From Agaricus subrufescens (taxonomy: Eukaryota; Basidiomycota; Agaricomycetes; Agaricales; Agaricaceae), in contig CM057057.1 in NCBI GenBank assembly GCA_029945375.1, positions 4,960,001 through 5,024,000 on the forward strand: a DNA stretch of 64,000 bases. The letters run 5' to 3'. The notes beneath the pieces were generated by a model. The model did no database searches. It saw only the letters and a list, made by a program, of their open reading frames with translations, and was not told the origin of the DNA. Both the position numbers and the translations under genes were made by a program. This document shows positions 9,987 to 22,050 of this stretch, piece after piece (the stretch's first letter is position 1; each line of letters opens with the position of its first letter).

Positions 9987-12815
9987 ATGGCTAGAGAGTT
10001 GAAGGGGATGTTGGCACCTAGTGCCTTCAGAACTTTGGATATGGAGGAAGTTGTACCGACTTCCCAGGAGTCTCAAGACGGACCCGCTCCCAAGGATCCG
10101 TCACTGGATAAGGAGATCGAACCTCAGGAGGAGGTAGAGGAGAGTGAAAGCGAGGGGGAGAGCGATATTGAGGACGATCCGAGGATATTGGAGAGGTTGG
10201 AGAGGGAAAGACTCGAGAAGTTGCACCATGAGGAGGAGGAAGAAGCCCGGGCAACCAACCAGACCTCCAGCGACTGGGGCATCCCCATGCCCACTGGAGA
10301 TGAACTTAGGCATCCTGCCCTCGCTGCTCACCACAGCGAGACCCCCCTACCCTATAAGACTGTCACTCCAGGCGACGTCTTTTCCACCCCCAACTCTGCG
10401 CTTTTAGACCACGAGGCTCTAAAGGCCACGTCAGCCCCCCGCAGCCAATCGGAGAGTTACGGCTTTCCGACACCCGATCCGGCCCTTCTTAGTCATCCGG
10501 CTTTGAAGGTAACCGGTGCCACCCCAGCTAACCCGCCAGACTCCCTCGCCACATCAGCGCCGCCGTCCGGCATCATCGCTCCGGCTCTTAAGACCCGGCA
10601 AATCACACCTCCTTCTCGAGGCCCAATCCCGGACCTCGACAAAACGCCCACGACGCCCAGAATAGTCAAAACTACTGAGGCTCAACTCAATGCCCTTAGG
10701 GCACAGGAGCAAGAGCGGGAATCCTCGCTTGACAGAGTCATTGGGGGCAATACAATTACTGCCACCCAATATTACCTTAACATCGAAGCGGCCAAGAAAT
10801 GCGTCGATGAGATTCCGGAGATGGAGGAAAGACACTCCTCTCCAGCCTTTATAGGAGACGATGGGAGAAAGATACACTTCTACCCAGACGAGTTGGCCAA
10901 TCTTGAGAGGAAATTGTTCGACGTTTTCGGGCCCCTCATCAAAATGGCACCCAACAACTGCTCCAACCCTGGTGTTGTAGCAGAGCTTATCTGCAATGCT
11001 TTCGGGGCGGTCCTTGGCACGGACTGGGCCCATGTCAAGGTTCAAAACAAAGGTTCGCTCAACCATCGGTTGAGCAAATATATCCATGAAATGGACGATG
11101 AGAATAAGAAAGCTCTCCTCCCCATGACCACCACCCCCGCCCAGTCACCCCCTGCTCAACAAGTTTGGGCCCCGGCTCCAACTCCTGCCGCCCCAATGGA
11201 AATCGATCCTGCGCCGGCACTATCCCCAGCATGCATCCCCGCCGCTGCCAAAGGTAAGGGCAAGGCACCCCCTCCCCCTCCCACCCCAGTTCAGCCCCCC
11301 CCGGCTCCCAAACCCATCACTATTGCGGCCTTACCCAAGGCCAACAAGTTCACTCAGATCGCCGCAAACAAGACGGCACACAAGAAAGGTAAGACCCAGC
11401 CTTCCGCTGGTCCATCCAAACCCCGTGAGCTCTACATCCAATTGGAAGAGCCACTCCAAGGCCAGGCTATTCCTCCTCCCATCCCTCTCCACTCCAAGCC
11501 TGCCGCCATCGCCACTCGCAAGCAGAACACTGCTCAACGGATTGCGAACCAATCACGTGCTCCCCCTCCCCCAGCACCTAAACCAACCTCTTACGCTTCA
11601 GCCCTCAAAAAGCCGACCGTCACTGCCCCCAATGTCGCCCCCAATATGCCTTCCCAGGCCATCCAATGGGCGGTCGAACTCAAGAAGTCATTCCCTGAAA
11701 TGAGTGTTCAGGAAGCAATGGCAATATGCGCTCCGTTGGTATACACACCGACGAACTCTACGGCTTCGGCCGGATCATCTGGGTCGGCGTCTAAAGGACG
11801 TAAGCCGACTCTGGCCCAACAGGCCACACAAGGAATCTCGGGTGGACTCAATAGGAAGTCCGCCCAATTTGGCTTCACCCATATCGTTCAGCCAGAGCGA
11901 TTTAATGATATGGGAATCATTGTTGATAAGATGAATAGGTATCTTATCTCTATATCTTCACAACTCCGCGTTCAAAGCGGCCGTCTATTCAAGACGGTCG
12001 TCCATTTCTACCTTAACCTTGTTCCTTCCAAACAGGGTTTCACCAATGTCAAGGAAGCCTTATATAAGGCCCTTGGCCAAGATCTCACCCCAGAGGCGCC
12101 AGATCCACAGGCCCCTCAATCAGTCGCCCATCTCGTCATGACGGGCTTCAACTATTGGACTAATGTGCACAACAGGAGACCGGAGGACGTACTAACCGGT
12201 GCACAGGTCCTTGAAGGCATGAAGTCGGTGGTCCAGTTCAACGACCTCGAAGCCAAAGCCCCGCCCGCCGTTGTCAAATGCAAAGGCTCTAACGACAAAG
12301 CGGTAGTATTCTTAGATGTCTGGGATTCCAAATCAGGCATCATGACCAAGCACCTCGTGAATAAGGTATATCATATTCGAGGACGACTCATTAAACTAGC
12401 GTACGCTCACCAGCGTGAGTTCGTCCCACAGTGTCAAAACTGTTGGCGATGGAATCACGGTACGTCCCGATGTTGCATTAACCACAAGAAATGCGCCAGG
12501 TGTTATCAACCCCACGACACCAAAAACCACGACATCTTCGCTCCTTGCTGCGGAGAACTTAGGAAGAAACCGGAGTGGACAGGTACATGTACTCATGCTC
12601 CGAAATGTGTTAATTGCGGTGGTGCCCACCCTGCCAATCACTCTAACTGTGTCTATAAATGGCACCAAAACAATGAATCCTGGCACGCCCAACGCCGGAT
12701 TGCCGATAATAATGGAGAGAAGACTAAGCACAATAGGCGCAAAGCTAACATCACACAGGCTTTGGAGGTTCCACCTTCTCAGATCATCGAAGTCCCCTCC
12801 TCGTCCGCTGAATGA
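9987..12815 (+). CDS. LINE ORF1 (Gag-like RNA-binding protein with zinc knuckles)
   Basis: This open frame of about 940 codons is intact. The first in-frame ATG is at 9987 (MARELKGMLAP). The N-terminal third is acidic and the middle is very rich in Pro, Ala and Lys. The last third holds the conserved Gag-like region and Cys/His clusters (CQNCWRWNHGTSRC, CARCYQPHDTKNHD, CVNCGGAHPANHSNC), typical of LINE ORF1 proteins that coat the element's RNA. The stop TGA (12813-12815) overlaps the ORF2 ATG (12812-12814) as ATGA. The sequence is distant from the shorter ORF1 of the half-LINEs but has the same layout: Pro-rich middle and C-terminal knuckles. Confidence 0.85.
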   Translation: MARELKGMLAPSAFRTLDMEEVVPTSQESQDGPAPKDPSLDKEIEPQEEVEESESEGESDIEDDPRILERLERERLEKLHHEEEEEARATNQTSSDWGIPMPTGDELRHPALAAHHSETPLPYKTVTPGDVFSTPNSALLDHEALKATSAPRSQSESYGFPTPDPALLSHPALKVTGATPANPPDSLATSAPPSGIIAPALKTRQITPPSRGPIPDLDKTPTTPRIVKTTEAQLNALRAQEQERESSLDRVIGGNTITATQYYLNIEAAKKCVDEIPEMEERHSSPAFIGDDGRKIHFYPDELANLERKLFDVFGPLIKMAPNNCSNPGVVAELICNAFGAVLGTDWAHVKVQNKGSLNHRLSKYIHEMDDENKKALLPMTTTPAQSPPAQQVWAPAPTPAAPMEIDPAPALSPACIPAAAKGKGKAPPPPPTPVQPPPAPKPITIAALPKANKFTQIAANKTAHKKGKTQPSAGPSKPRELYIQLEEPLQGQAIPPPIPLHSKPAAIATRKQNTAQRIANQSRAPPPPAPKPTSYASALKKPTVTAPNVAPNMPSQAIQWAVELKKSFPEMSVQEAMAICAPLVYTPTNSTASAGSSGSASKGRKPTLAQQATQGISGGLNRKSAQFGFTHIVQPERFNDMGIIVDKMNRYLISISSQLRVQSGRLFKTVVHFYLNLVPSKQGFTNVKEALYKALGQDLTPEAPDPQAPQSVAHLVMTGFNYWTNVHNRRPEDVLTGAQVLEGMKSVVQFNDLEAKAPPAVVKCKGSNDKAVVFLDVWDSKSGIMTKHLVNKVYHIRGRLIKLAYAHQREFVPQCQNCWRWNHGTSRCCINHKKCARCYQPHDTKNHDIFAPCCGELRKKPEWTGTCTHAPKCVNCGGAHPANHSNCVYKWHQNNESWHAQRRIADNNGEKTKHNRRKANITQALEVPPSQIIEVPSSSAE

Positions 12816-14402
12816 ATAGCGACGACCACTCTCACTCAAGCGGAAATCGAAAACCCGCACCACACTCGTTAAGTAATCTCACTATTATTTCTTTTAATGC
12901 ACGTAAGAACTGGGAAACCACTTCTACGGTGCTTGACAAATGGGCCGGGTATGTGGACATTATCATGTTCCAGGAACCCGGGTGGAAAGGTGTGCGCAGG
13001 CAACCATCCACCAAAAATAAGTCTGGGGACATGGCCTTCGGCCCCCCTATTCATCCCTCATGGACGCCGTTCACTGAAGCGTTTGATAATACTAACAAGT
13101 CGAGACCCGAGCGAAGGGTTTTGACTTACATAAACAAAAGACTTGACGTTTTCAGACCACAGCTTCGATCTGACGTCATCAAGCACAGAGACGTGTCCTT
13201 AGTCACACTCCACCTCAATCGACCTCGAAACGGCATACCAAACGAGTTCAACATCCTCAACGTGTACAACGACGGCCAATCGCAAGCCGCAGTACACCAA
13301 ATAACAGCAGTAAGTGAAAATTTTCCTAAAATATCACTCTGCGCCGGGGATTTCAATATCCAAGACTGGGAATGGGACAATGGAGCGGCGTCACAAGTAC
13401 GGCCCTCCTCCCCATACATGCGCCTCAAAGATTTATGCACTAACCTTGAAATTCAATACGTGTTCCCCTCTAACAGAGGGGAACCGACTCGAATCCCGGA
13501 TGAACCCAATTCAAGGGCATCTGTAATAGACTTGGTGTTCGCTTCAGCAGGCATTATTAACACACAGGGATTTTATTATGAAATCAAGACCAATGAAGCG
13601 GAATGGTGGGGATCAGATCACCGGCCCCTTCAAATCGAGGTACCCATCTTAGGAGAAGAACCAGAATTAAGAGGGAAATTTAAGATTGAAGCCTTCTCGG
13701 AGGAGGAGAAAGACTACGTCAACATGATAGCCATGGAGCTTGGGAAGCTAGGGCGGAGAGAGGCACCGGGGTCTATGGGAGAACTGGTAGCGATTATGGA
13801 GCAGATGGAAGCAACGTTTGAAAGTGCGTGGTTAAAGTTTGCGGAGGAAAGAAAACCGAGTCGACATGGGAAGAAGTGGTGGAACTCGGAGTGTAAGGAG
13901 GCCTATCAGAGGATGATGAAAAACGGAGGGTCTCGGAATCACATCGAACGGGGCAATCTCAAAAGAACCATTCGAAAAGCTAAACGCGAGCACTTTGACA
14001 AGAAAATCGAAGAAATGGCGACAGACAACAAGCAACCATGGGATCTCATGCCTTGGGTGTGCAAACGCAAATTACCGGCTGTTGAAGCTATTCTAGACAA
14101 CCAAGGACTATCGTGTAACTCCCCCGAGAAGTTATTCGACACTCTCCACTCCACCTACAACTCCGCCAACAATCGTTCTATCAATCTGGAGAAATTCACG
14201 GCGAGCGTAGACAAATTACCGGAAAGAGAATGGCCCCAGTTCTCTATCCAGGAGTTTCACGACGGTCTCAAAGGATGCGCCAAGAACACGGCCCCAGGCC
14301 CGGATCACGTCTCATGGAGGATATGGAAACTGCTCGCATGCAGTGACGCTGTATGTGAGCTAGTGGTTAAGATTGCTAATGCCTGTATCGACCTAGGACA
14401 TT
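12812..14402 (+). pseudogene. LINE ORF2, 5' half: endonuclease and start of reverse transcriptase
   Basis: This is an apurinic-type (EEP) endonuclease: Asn29 in SFNAR, Glu55 in FQEPGW, GDFN at 179-182, VIDLVF near 240 and SDHRPL with His270, so the catalytic set looks complete. The RT domain begins at NTAPGPDHVSW and is cut at 14402 by the KDZ element. The frame then runs about 20 codons into the terminal inverted repeat before a stop. The start at 12812 overlaps the ORF1 stop. The protein resumes at 27831. Confidence 0.9.
14396..14402. other. Target-site duplication of the KDZ element, left copy
   Basis: GGACATT occurs here and again at 27824-27830. The LINE ORF2 frame becomes continuous (...DLGHWPKHF...) if one copy and everything between are removed. 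KDZ-type elements are known for duplications of about 8 bp. Only 7 match exactly here, with an uncertain eighth base. Confidence 0.85.
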
Positions 14403-15665
14403 CACTAGTAGCTGCTATCCATTATCATAAAATATTGGCTACTGCCAATCGAAACTTTTCATAATAACCAATGCACTGAGGCAGAAGAATATTATCATAA
14501 CTCCAATGATTCTTTTCATTATATCTATTGTAGTTCTCATTGGAATGGATTGAAGTTATCATAATGCTATTGCCATCTCATATTGAGCATTTTCATTCCT
14601 AGTTGTTGGATATTTCAATGTATATGAATTGATATTTTCATTGTTGTGAATAAGCCTTTTATTGTTCTCTATAAGCATTTTCATTACTGTTTCATGTTAC
14701 TCTCTTGATTTGGAACTGGCTATTTCATTACTTTTGGAGCTATTTCATTAGATACTATCAGTTGTTTCATTACTATACCACAGCATTTTCAATGTTATAT
14801 ATTGGAACTTTCATGATAGACTATGAATGTTTTCATTAGCAATCTCATTATCATGTATTAGTTATTGAATGTTTCATTACCATCTGATAGTGTTTTCATT
14901 GTTGCATATTGGGATTCTGAATATTTCTATTGACCTTTTTCATTTCCACAACATGGCATGTTCATAGCATATGATAGCATTTTCATTTGCTTTTATTGGC
15001 TTTTTCATTGCCATTTGATAGCATGTTCATTGTTGCATATTGGAATTCTCAATATGTCTACCAGCCTTTTCATTGTTACACTACAACATATTCATTACTA
15101 TGTGCTGTCATTTTCATTTCCTTTTATTGGCTGTTTCATTGCCATTTCATAGCATTTTCATTGTTGTGTATTGGGATTCTCAATATGTCTACCAGCCTTT
15201 TCATTGCTACACTACAGCATATTCATTACCATGTGCTGTCATTTTCATTTCCTGTTATTAGCTGTTTCATTGCCATTTCATAGCATTTTCATTGTTGCAC
15301 ATTGGCATTCTCAATATGTCTACCAGCCTTTTCATTGTTACACTACAGCATGTTCATTACCCTGTGCTGTCATTTTCATTTCCTGTTATTGGCTGTTTCA
15401 TTGCCATTTCATAGCATTTTCATTGTTGCACATTGGGATTTTCAACACCTCTACCACCCTTTTCATTGCTACACTACAGCATATTCATTACCATGTGCTG
15501 TCATTTTCATTTCCTGTTATTGGCTGTTTCATTTCCATTTCATAGCATTTTCATTGTTGCACATTGGCATTCTCAATATTTCTATTAGCCTTTTCATTGC
15601 TATATTACAGCATATTCATTACCTTTCATTTCCTGTTATTGGCTGTTTCATTTCCATTGATAGCA
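14403..15665 (+). repeat. KDZ terminal inverted repeat, left
   Basis: This 1.26-kb arm is inverted relative to 26694-27823. The outermost ~100 bp match nearly base for base (for example CTGCCTCAGTGCATTGG in the right arm against its complement at the left). The inner part consists of 131-bp units. The left arm carries one unit more than the right within the paired region, and about two and a half extra units beyond it. Confidence 0.88.
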
Positions 15666-15990
15666 TTTTCATTGTTGCACATTGGGGTTCTCAATATTTC
15701 TATCAGCCTTTTCATTGTTACACTACAACATATTCATTACCATGTGCTGTCATTTTCATTTCCTGTTATTGGCTGTTTCATTTCCATTTCATAGCATTTT
15801 CATTGTTGCACATTGGCATTCTCAATACCTCTACCAGCCTTTTCATTGTTACACTACAGCATGTTCATTACCCTGTGCTGTCATTTTCATTTCCTGTTAT
15901 TGGCTGTTTCATTGCCATTTCATAGCATTTTCATTGTTGTGTATTGGGATTCTCAATATTCATTGCTACACTACAGCATATTCATTACCA
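14985..15990 (+). repeat. 131-bp tandem repeat array in the left arm
   Basis: There are about seven to eight copies of a 131-bp unit containing TTTCATAGCATTTTCATTG, AGCCTTTTCATTG and TGTGCTGTCATTTTCATTTC, plus one shortened copy of about 118 bp near 15600. CATTTTCATT is itself repeated within each unit. 131 is not a multiple of three, so the overlapping hydrophobic open frames seen here rotate with the repeat and are not genes. Confidence 0.9.
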
Positions 15991-16084
15991 TGGATTGTAA
16001 ATCTCATTTTAGATGGGGGCTTTGATAATGCAACTCAATAATAGGCAATTTCATTAACACTCATAGGGTTTTCAATAGTAACAT

Positions 16085-19000
16085 TCAATTATCTAAGTCA
16101 GACTCTTCTTCACTCTCTTCATCCTCTACTCTAACTCCATTTTCACTCTCATACTTGCTTGCCCATCCAACATCTCCTCCATTTTTTTTCAGAAGTGGAA
16201 CCCACTTTCTGACACAACTCTTTGCCATTTCTTCTTGCAAATATGCCTGCTGGTATGCATATGCTTGCAAACCCTGACCCAAGCTCTGATCACCAACAGC
16301 CCGCTGTTTACCCTGTTCCTGCCACCACTTTGCCTTCCATTCCAAGTATGCAACAGTACGTCGCATCTCCTCCTGAACCAATAGGTACTCCTCATTCCAC
16401 CTGTCTCGTCTTGCTAGTGCTTTGACCCACTCAACTTGCATTGAACCAATAAACTCTTCTGAATCTTCATCCAGATTCTGGGACCCCTTACTGGCTAACC
16501 AAATCCAAGACATTTGATATCTTCCTGCAGCTTCTTTCTCACTGGATCCCCGGCCTGGTCCACGAATATCTTCTGGGTGAAGTTCCTTAAGTCGAATAAG
16601 TGAAGGATTATTGGGTTGAAAAGTAGTTATCAATTTGTGAGCATGTCGATAAATGTCTGCAGAAAGTTGAATGCGATGGTTGTAGCGATCAAAAAGATTC
16701 CGAATGCGGGTATTTTGCTTGTTGCCTGTACCAGAAATATTCAACTGCTTGAATATAGTGAGACTTGTAATAGTGCGACGATTTCGGCGAATTGTTTCAA
16801 GAGCTTCATCAGCCTGCCCAATCCGCAGTTGAACTTCTGTTTCCATCAATGACTTCATTGAAGGAAGATCATGAAAACTTGTGGGAAGAGATAGAGGTAA
16901 AAACAATGAAATGTGTTCAGTAGCATCACTTATCACCGGATTATCAGAATCTAGAGCACCAGATGTAGTTAGCAGTGATCCAAGAAATGGCATATGATCA
17001 AGCTGAATATTTCGCCATTGGATAATACGTTGATAAAGAGCATTACGCTTTTCTTGAAAATCAACTTGCTTCTTGGTAGGTTTTGTAGCAGAGTTCAGTT
17101 CCCTTGTCAGTGAACTCTCTTGTAATAATTTACGTCTAGATAAATCAGTTAGTAGTCACTCTACTGATAATGACTACACTCACTGCTGTTCCTCAAGCTC
17201 AAATCCTTTTATAATAAAATCGCTCACACTTGTTTTGTGTACCGAGATGGCTCCTTGAATAGCCTCTGCTGCTTCTTTTCTTGCCAACTCATAGCGGATC
17301 TCCTGAATTGTCTTTGCTATAAACTGTGATTAATGGTAATATTATCCATAATAAACGACAACTTACATATCTCATGCTCCAAATATGGATTAGGCTTTGA
17401 CGGAGTGAGTGCCAACTTGGACTGGACCCATCGTAAACGGTCTTCTTCCCAATCATCTACCATTTTCTTCCATTTAGCAAGTGTAGCCTCTGAAAACCCT
17501 GAGGAAAGAAGTGATAGATTTTCTTCATGCATTTTTCTCATCACGACGGCATCTTCAAATCGCCTTGCAAATAAGGCACCTATGAAGCTAGCTCAGATAT
17601 AAGGAAAAAACATTTAACGATGAATGCACTCACGAAAACCCACGTATTTCCGAAAATTCCACCCAGCCCACTGATAATTGAGAGTTTCACGCCTCATGGC
17701 TGGACCCATTTCCCTCACACTGGGCCCTAGTGCATTGGTGTGAGACCAACCAATTTCGATATCTTCTCCACAGGTGCGCCCAACTCCCGGAATATGGTTC
17801 AAGGAATAATTTGCCCGACAAAACATTCCATGCCCATTAACATGCCAGTTCAGGATTCCAACGTCAACAATGGTATCACGTGGAAGTTGCATTTCCCCTG
17901 GATATTCACCCATACGACGATAGAAGTGTTTCATCCATTGACATCCAATGTCATAGGATATCAACACGCGTAGAAGAGAGATACCCATCAGAGCTGAAAG
18001 TATCATGTAGTCCATACTCGAATATCTATCGCAATATGAGCATAGTTGTCGTACCACCACAGTTACACTTACTTTTCACCCTTCAGTAGATCTACTACAC
18101 CATTACGGCGAATTAGGGAATGGCGAGAACATATGCTAGCCCCAACACCGTTTACACCATATCCAGGAATGGATGTATTAGCACGTGTAATTGCTGCATG
18201 ATCGGACGAACACGTATTTAGCTGAAACAGTTTTTTAGCATTTATATATGCAGCGAGTCATTCATACAAACCTCAGGTTCAGTTTCGTGACCCGAAATGT
18301 GCTTTTGATAAGAAGTATGTTCAACGTAACAACCGAGCCCTGGATCCAACTCGAAATCTCGAATACCACGTTCCTTATTCTTCAGCTTGAAGTTTGCATC
18401 AACGGCTATGAACAAAGTGAAAAGGAATCTACGTATGGGGGATAAGTAGACATATCATGGGCCAGAGAGGTACAACACTCACTGGAGATTACGTGGGAGG
18501 TTCTTCCAATTCTCGGGAAGGTTCTTACTCGGATGAGGGCAAGCGGGACACTCTAACGCGAGTTCTCCATGGGATGTAGCACCCGGGCCTCCAAGATCAT
18601 GTGCCCGACCTGCTTGCTTCAACGATTTCAGATGACGCCAAATACGGAACACGTGTTGAAACTCTTGGTATCGATGCTTTATGAAACGAGTGTCAGAAGG
18701 TTTGGATAATCTGTAAGAAAGGGGACATACCACTGGCTTCCCGAGCATTAAATTGTCCGTTCGATGAACCAAGGAATGATAATAATCATATAAAGTTGTT
18801 TTTCCTTGTAAGGTCAGCTGATGAAACATATTCAAGACATTGAAGGTGAATGCGGTGCGAGGTCGCTCAGATGAAGCCGGGAACCATCCCGCCCGCAGTA
18901 GTTGGACACGCGGAGGAACACAGAGTGGTGAAGTACAGCCACAGAAATCTATGTTGACTCGCGAAAACCCATTTGTGTCAAAGACAACAAAGTCTGTTGA

Positions 19001-19854
19001 CCCCGGGCGTGGCACCGGACAAGGGAAACCACCGTGACCCAATTGACAACGCAGTCCGACATCCCGGAGACTGGTACCAATAAAAAAAGCTCCCGCCCAT
19101 TCCTATGGAGTCGTTAGTATGCTCAGACCTGTAGGAAAGGGTTACTTACATTGACGCGATGCAGTGGGTTTTGCTGGTGGCGTTTTATAAGACAGTCTCT
19201 ACACGTTAGGTTAGAGATACCCTCAATACAATCCATGCATTGAAAAAAGCCTCCTGTCGCGTCACTTGAGGAACAGACAAAGCATAAGATGTTCCCCTGC
19301 GAGTCATGATTTACCCCGGGGCCCTCGAGCCGCAGAAGTTCGTCGAGAGTTGAATCACGGTATTGCAACCATTCTTGAAGCCTCGTCTGAGCTGTATAGA
19401 CTGTGGTAAGGGAACAATATTATCCAAGCTGGCGCATGGCTCACGGTTGTGGTATACTTCTTTTTTTTACTCTTATTTGTTGCTTCTAGGTCTTCAGTTA
19501 CAAATTCGGTATCAACGTTCAGATCCCCAGATGAATGGCTGGCCTAATGACGCGAAGTGTCAGTGACAGGAATCCTTACATACCGTCGGATGCACTCACT
19601 GGAGCCTGTGCCTCTGCGGTCTCTCCCTTTTCCACCAGTGCTGGCAACGCATGCTCCAACTTTTCATGCCTTATCTTCCGTGATCTGTAAGTGCCCGTGC
19701 TGCTCTTGACGCGAACCGACGTGATGAGTCCTTGTTCTCGGCCTTTGGGGTTGACCTTCGTACACCGAGTGGTTTTCTTGGGTGGCCGTCCTTCGTCTGC
19801 CAAACCTACAGAGCCGGGAGAGGGGGGTTGTTTGGGTGGGCCTGTACTGGACAT
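16085..19854 (-). CDS. KDZ transposase (CxC2-type cysteine cluster), multi-exon
   Basis: The exons run leftwards. The first is a basic N-terminus (19854 to about 19585, start MSSTGPPKQPPS). Next is a cysteine cluster (CFVCSSSDATGGFFQC..C...CRDC...H..NPLH; 19368-19140). The CxC2 block (LGHGGFPCPVP, FCGC, RVQLLRAGWFPAS, ECPACPHP; 19050-18479) follows, then the RNase H-fold core. Candidate catalytic acids are Asp in VDANF (18398-18400), Asp in SYDIGCQW (17950-17952) and Glu in GEDIEIGW (17755-17757). A long helical C-terminal region (16993-16085) ends in an acidic tail. Short introns with GT..AG ends separate the exons, for example a GTATGT donor near 19584 and an acceptor near 19401. I see no stop in the assigned exons. 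The exact splice sites are my inference. KDZ transposases are established as fungal cut-and-paste enzymes. Confidence 0.85.
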
Positions 19855-20187
19855 CCTTCTAATAGACAGCAGGTTCAGCACGCGTTAGTGACATTCAACA
19901 AAGCGCAGGTGCAGTGACTCAACATACGTGGGATACAATCTTGTTGGGTAATGCTCGCTACGTCGTAAAGCGAGACCGGTGGTTTGAACGCTGTTCAATG
20001 AACTGCGCAGATGACATGGAGTAAGGATTTTTCGTAAGATCACCTGATCTAATGATAATACTGAAGAATATTGAAAGTGGGCCTTCACGAAAATTCAGCG
20101 TGTGTGGTTGATCCGTCTAGCCACATGGGAAGCGTCATGATGCTCAGACCTCTGATCTCGTTGTTGGTGATTGGACAAGACGACGCT
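19855..20187. other. Upstream region of the KDZ transposase
   Basis: About 330 bases lie between the transposase start and the internal inverted repeat. No conserved coding sequence is visible. It presumably holds the 5' UTR and core promoter of the minus-strand gene, but I recognise no specific motif. Confidence 0.4.
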
Positions 20188-20741
20188 GAAGGTAACGACG
20201 CGACGTGTTTTAGTAACTATGAGTACAATAGTCCCGAACATATCGATAAACAGTACCGATGTACACTAAGCTTCGGTGGCTTGATAAGAACTATGCAGTC
20301 TTGATTAAATATACCGTTTATGGAAGGTATATACGTCGGAGACTTAAAGTCAGAAGGGCGGAAATAAGTAGGTCATATGACTGAGTTGGCATAACCCAGG
20401 TGCCCGACGGCTAAGAACTATACAGTATTGATGAGCTATACTGTTTATGGAAGGTATTTGCTGTCGGAGACTGAAAATCGGAGGGGCGGCATGCGCATTG
20501 CGGAAATAACTAGGTCATATGACCTAGTTGGTCTGTATACAGTAGCGATGTACACTAAGGGCGGCATGGTGAAATGACTATGTCATATGACCTAGTGGGC
20601 ATAACCAGGATCCCCGATCACCGTTGATCAACGCTGATCGTCGCGTGGGACGATCAGAGGGGCTGTTTCCCCACTGTTAGCTGTACGCGTGATGCGGAAT
20701 CCCGCCCCATCAGGTCTTTCCCACGCATGCCTGGTGAACGT
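20188..20741 (+). repeat. Internal inverted repeat, left arm
   Basis: This arm matches the complement of 22051-22515. Shared blocks include GATGTACACTAAG.TTCGGTGG, AACTATACAGTATTGATGA, GTTTATGGAAGGTAT, GTCGGAGACTGAAA.TCGGA, GGTCATATGACC, CGCGTGGGAC and CCCGCCCCATCAG. Some blocks occur twice within the arm (GTCGGAGACT near 20336 and 20463). It lies between the two divergent genes of the KDZ element. Confidence 0.85.
20369..20595. promoter_or_regulatory. Three palindromic TAGGTCATATGACCTA-type sites
   Basis: The sites are at 20369-20384 (right half degenerate), 20508-20529 (a perfect 22-bp palindrome around TAGGTCATATGACCTA) and 20578-20595 (one mismatch). A fourth is in the right arm at 22189-22204. 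Spacing and symmetry suggest binding by a dimeric protein, either a transcription factor or the transposase. The function is inferred. Confidence 0.55.
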
Positions 20742-22050
20742 CTGGCCGACTTCTTCAGCTATCCAAGTGCAGATATGGTGCCCAACGCAGCATTATGGAG
20801 TGTATATGATGTCTATGACACTACGTGCATGTAAAAGTGGCATATTTAGCTGTGCTCAATACGACACTGGGGAGAAGTGTCGCTGAGACGAGATCACGAC
20901 AAACGACAGATGCAGAGTGGGATTCTGATGCTGAGAGTAAATACTATATATGAGCTTTACGCTGCGCATGTATTTCCATAAAAAGACTGGAAAGACAGTG
21001 ATGCGTAGAAGCTCTGTGTCCTGTTTTCAAATCAAACCGTTTTCGAGTAGTAGATGGCACCCATAGGAAGGTTTGCTACGGCGCGTGTCCTAGAAACTAT
21101 GCGCCTCAATGCCCATTGAGTTCAGGTACAGTCACAAAAAGAGATCTTGTCAAACGGACGATAGATCGGGTAGATAGCTCAAGTTCTTGTTCATACAGAA
21201 GAGTCATCAGTGACATGATATGGTTGATTTCGCAATTCCAACTTATGCGATGGATAATCTAACACACAAACTATATGGCTACGTAGCACTCCCCAGGGGT
21301 TTTGCATAGCAAAAGACAGCTCGAAAATCGACCGAGAGAACAAAATGATATGGTCAAAAGTATCGCATAGTTGTTCTTGATTGCACACTCGTGAAGGGAA
21401 ATCGTGTATAACCAAACACATCAAGTACCCAATTCCTTGTAACAATTTCGTTGCTCGCTCGATTTGCGAGATTTCTTCGGCTTATTGAAGCCCTTGTAAA
21501 TGGCTACATGATTATGTATATTCTAGATCTCAGCTTGGGGTACAAACGTGTTGAGATAGGTGTTTAAACGAGTGTTACTGAATGCAGTTTCTATCAGGAC
21601 ACCAAAGTTGAGCTATCTACGCCATTACGGCCCCATTTTATAAGTTCTTTTTTTTAATTTGTACCCCTTAATAGTGCGTACAAATGCACACATTATATGA
21701 CACACGCGCCAGGGAATAAAGGTGTAGAACAGTCGTTTACTTCTCAGAAACATCTATAATCGGAAGTGAGGTACAGTGCCACTACCTCGCCCCCTCTTGA
21801 GACGAGTTTTGACTATTCTTATGGTCATTGCACTGCATGCATTCCATGTATCAGAGTAGGGTTTTGTTCAATTGGCTGCGAGGTATTTGTCTTCCATTGC
21901 AATTCGGTATTTGCAATATTCTATATCATACTGCGCAATAGATGTCAAACTTATCATTTCCGGGTCTACACACAGTTTGTATCATAATGTACATGTTCTC
22001 TCAGTTATTTTAAAGTGATATTACGGTGAGGACAGCGGAAAAGCGTTGTT
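20742..22050. other. Non-coding core between the internal inverted-repeat arms
   Basis: These 1.3 kb lie between the two arms. I see no conserved protein, RNA gene or further element. The open frames present are short and resemble nothing I know. Confidence 0.4.

Noticed and set aside
11323..11703. Long open frames in other phases over the Pro-rich part of ORF1 (also at 32152-33318 and 39426-40324)
   Set aside because: They are shadows of GC-rich, Pro-rich coding sequence. Only the frame with Gag-like and knuckle motifs is conserved between copies.
14985..15990. Possible CRISPR-like or satellite array
   Set aside because: There are no unique spacers between short repeats. The whole 131-bp unit is repeated, and it lies in the arms of a transposon in a eukaryotic genome.
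14958..16041. A series of overlapping open frames encoding hydrophobic SICLPAFSLLHY-type repeats (also on the minus strand at 26573-27518)
   Set aside because: They are translations of the 131-bp tandem units in successive frames. The unit length is not divisible by three, the frames overlap one another, and the same sequence is present inverted at the other end, so this is a structural repeat and not a membrane-protein gene.
21191..21445. 84-codon minus-strand open frame in the core between the internal inverted repeats
   Set aside because: It is short, without recognisable motif, and lies in AT-balanced non-coding-looking sequence. There is no evidence beyond the absence of stops.
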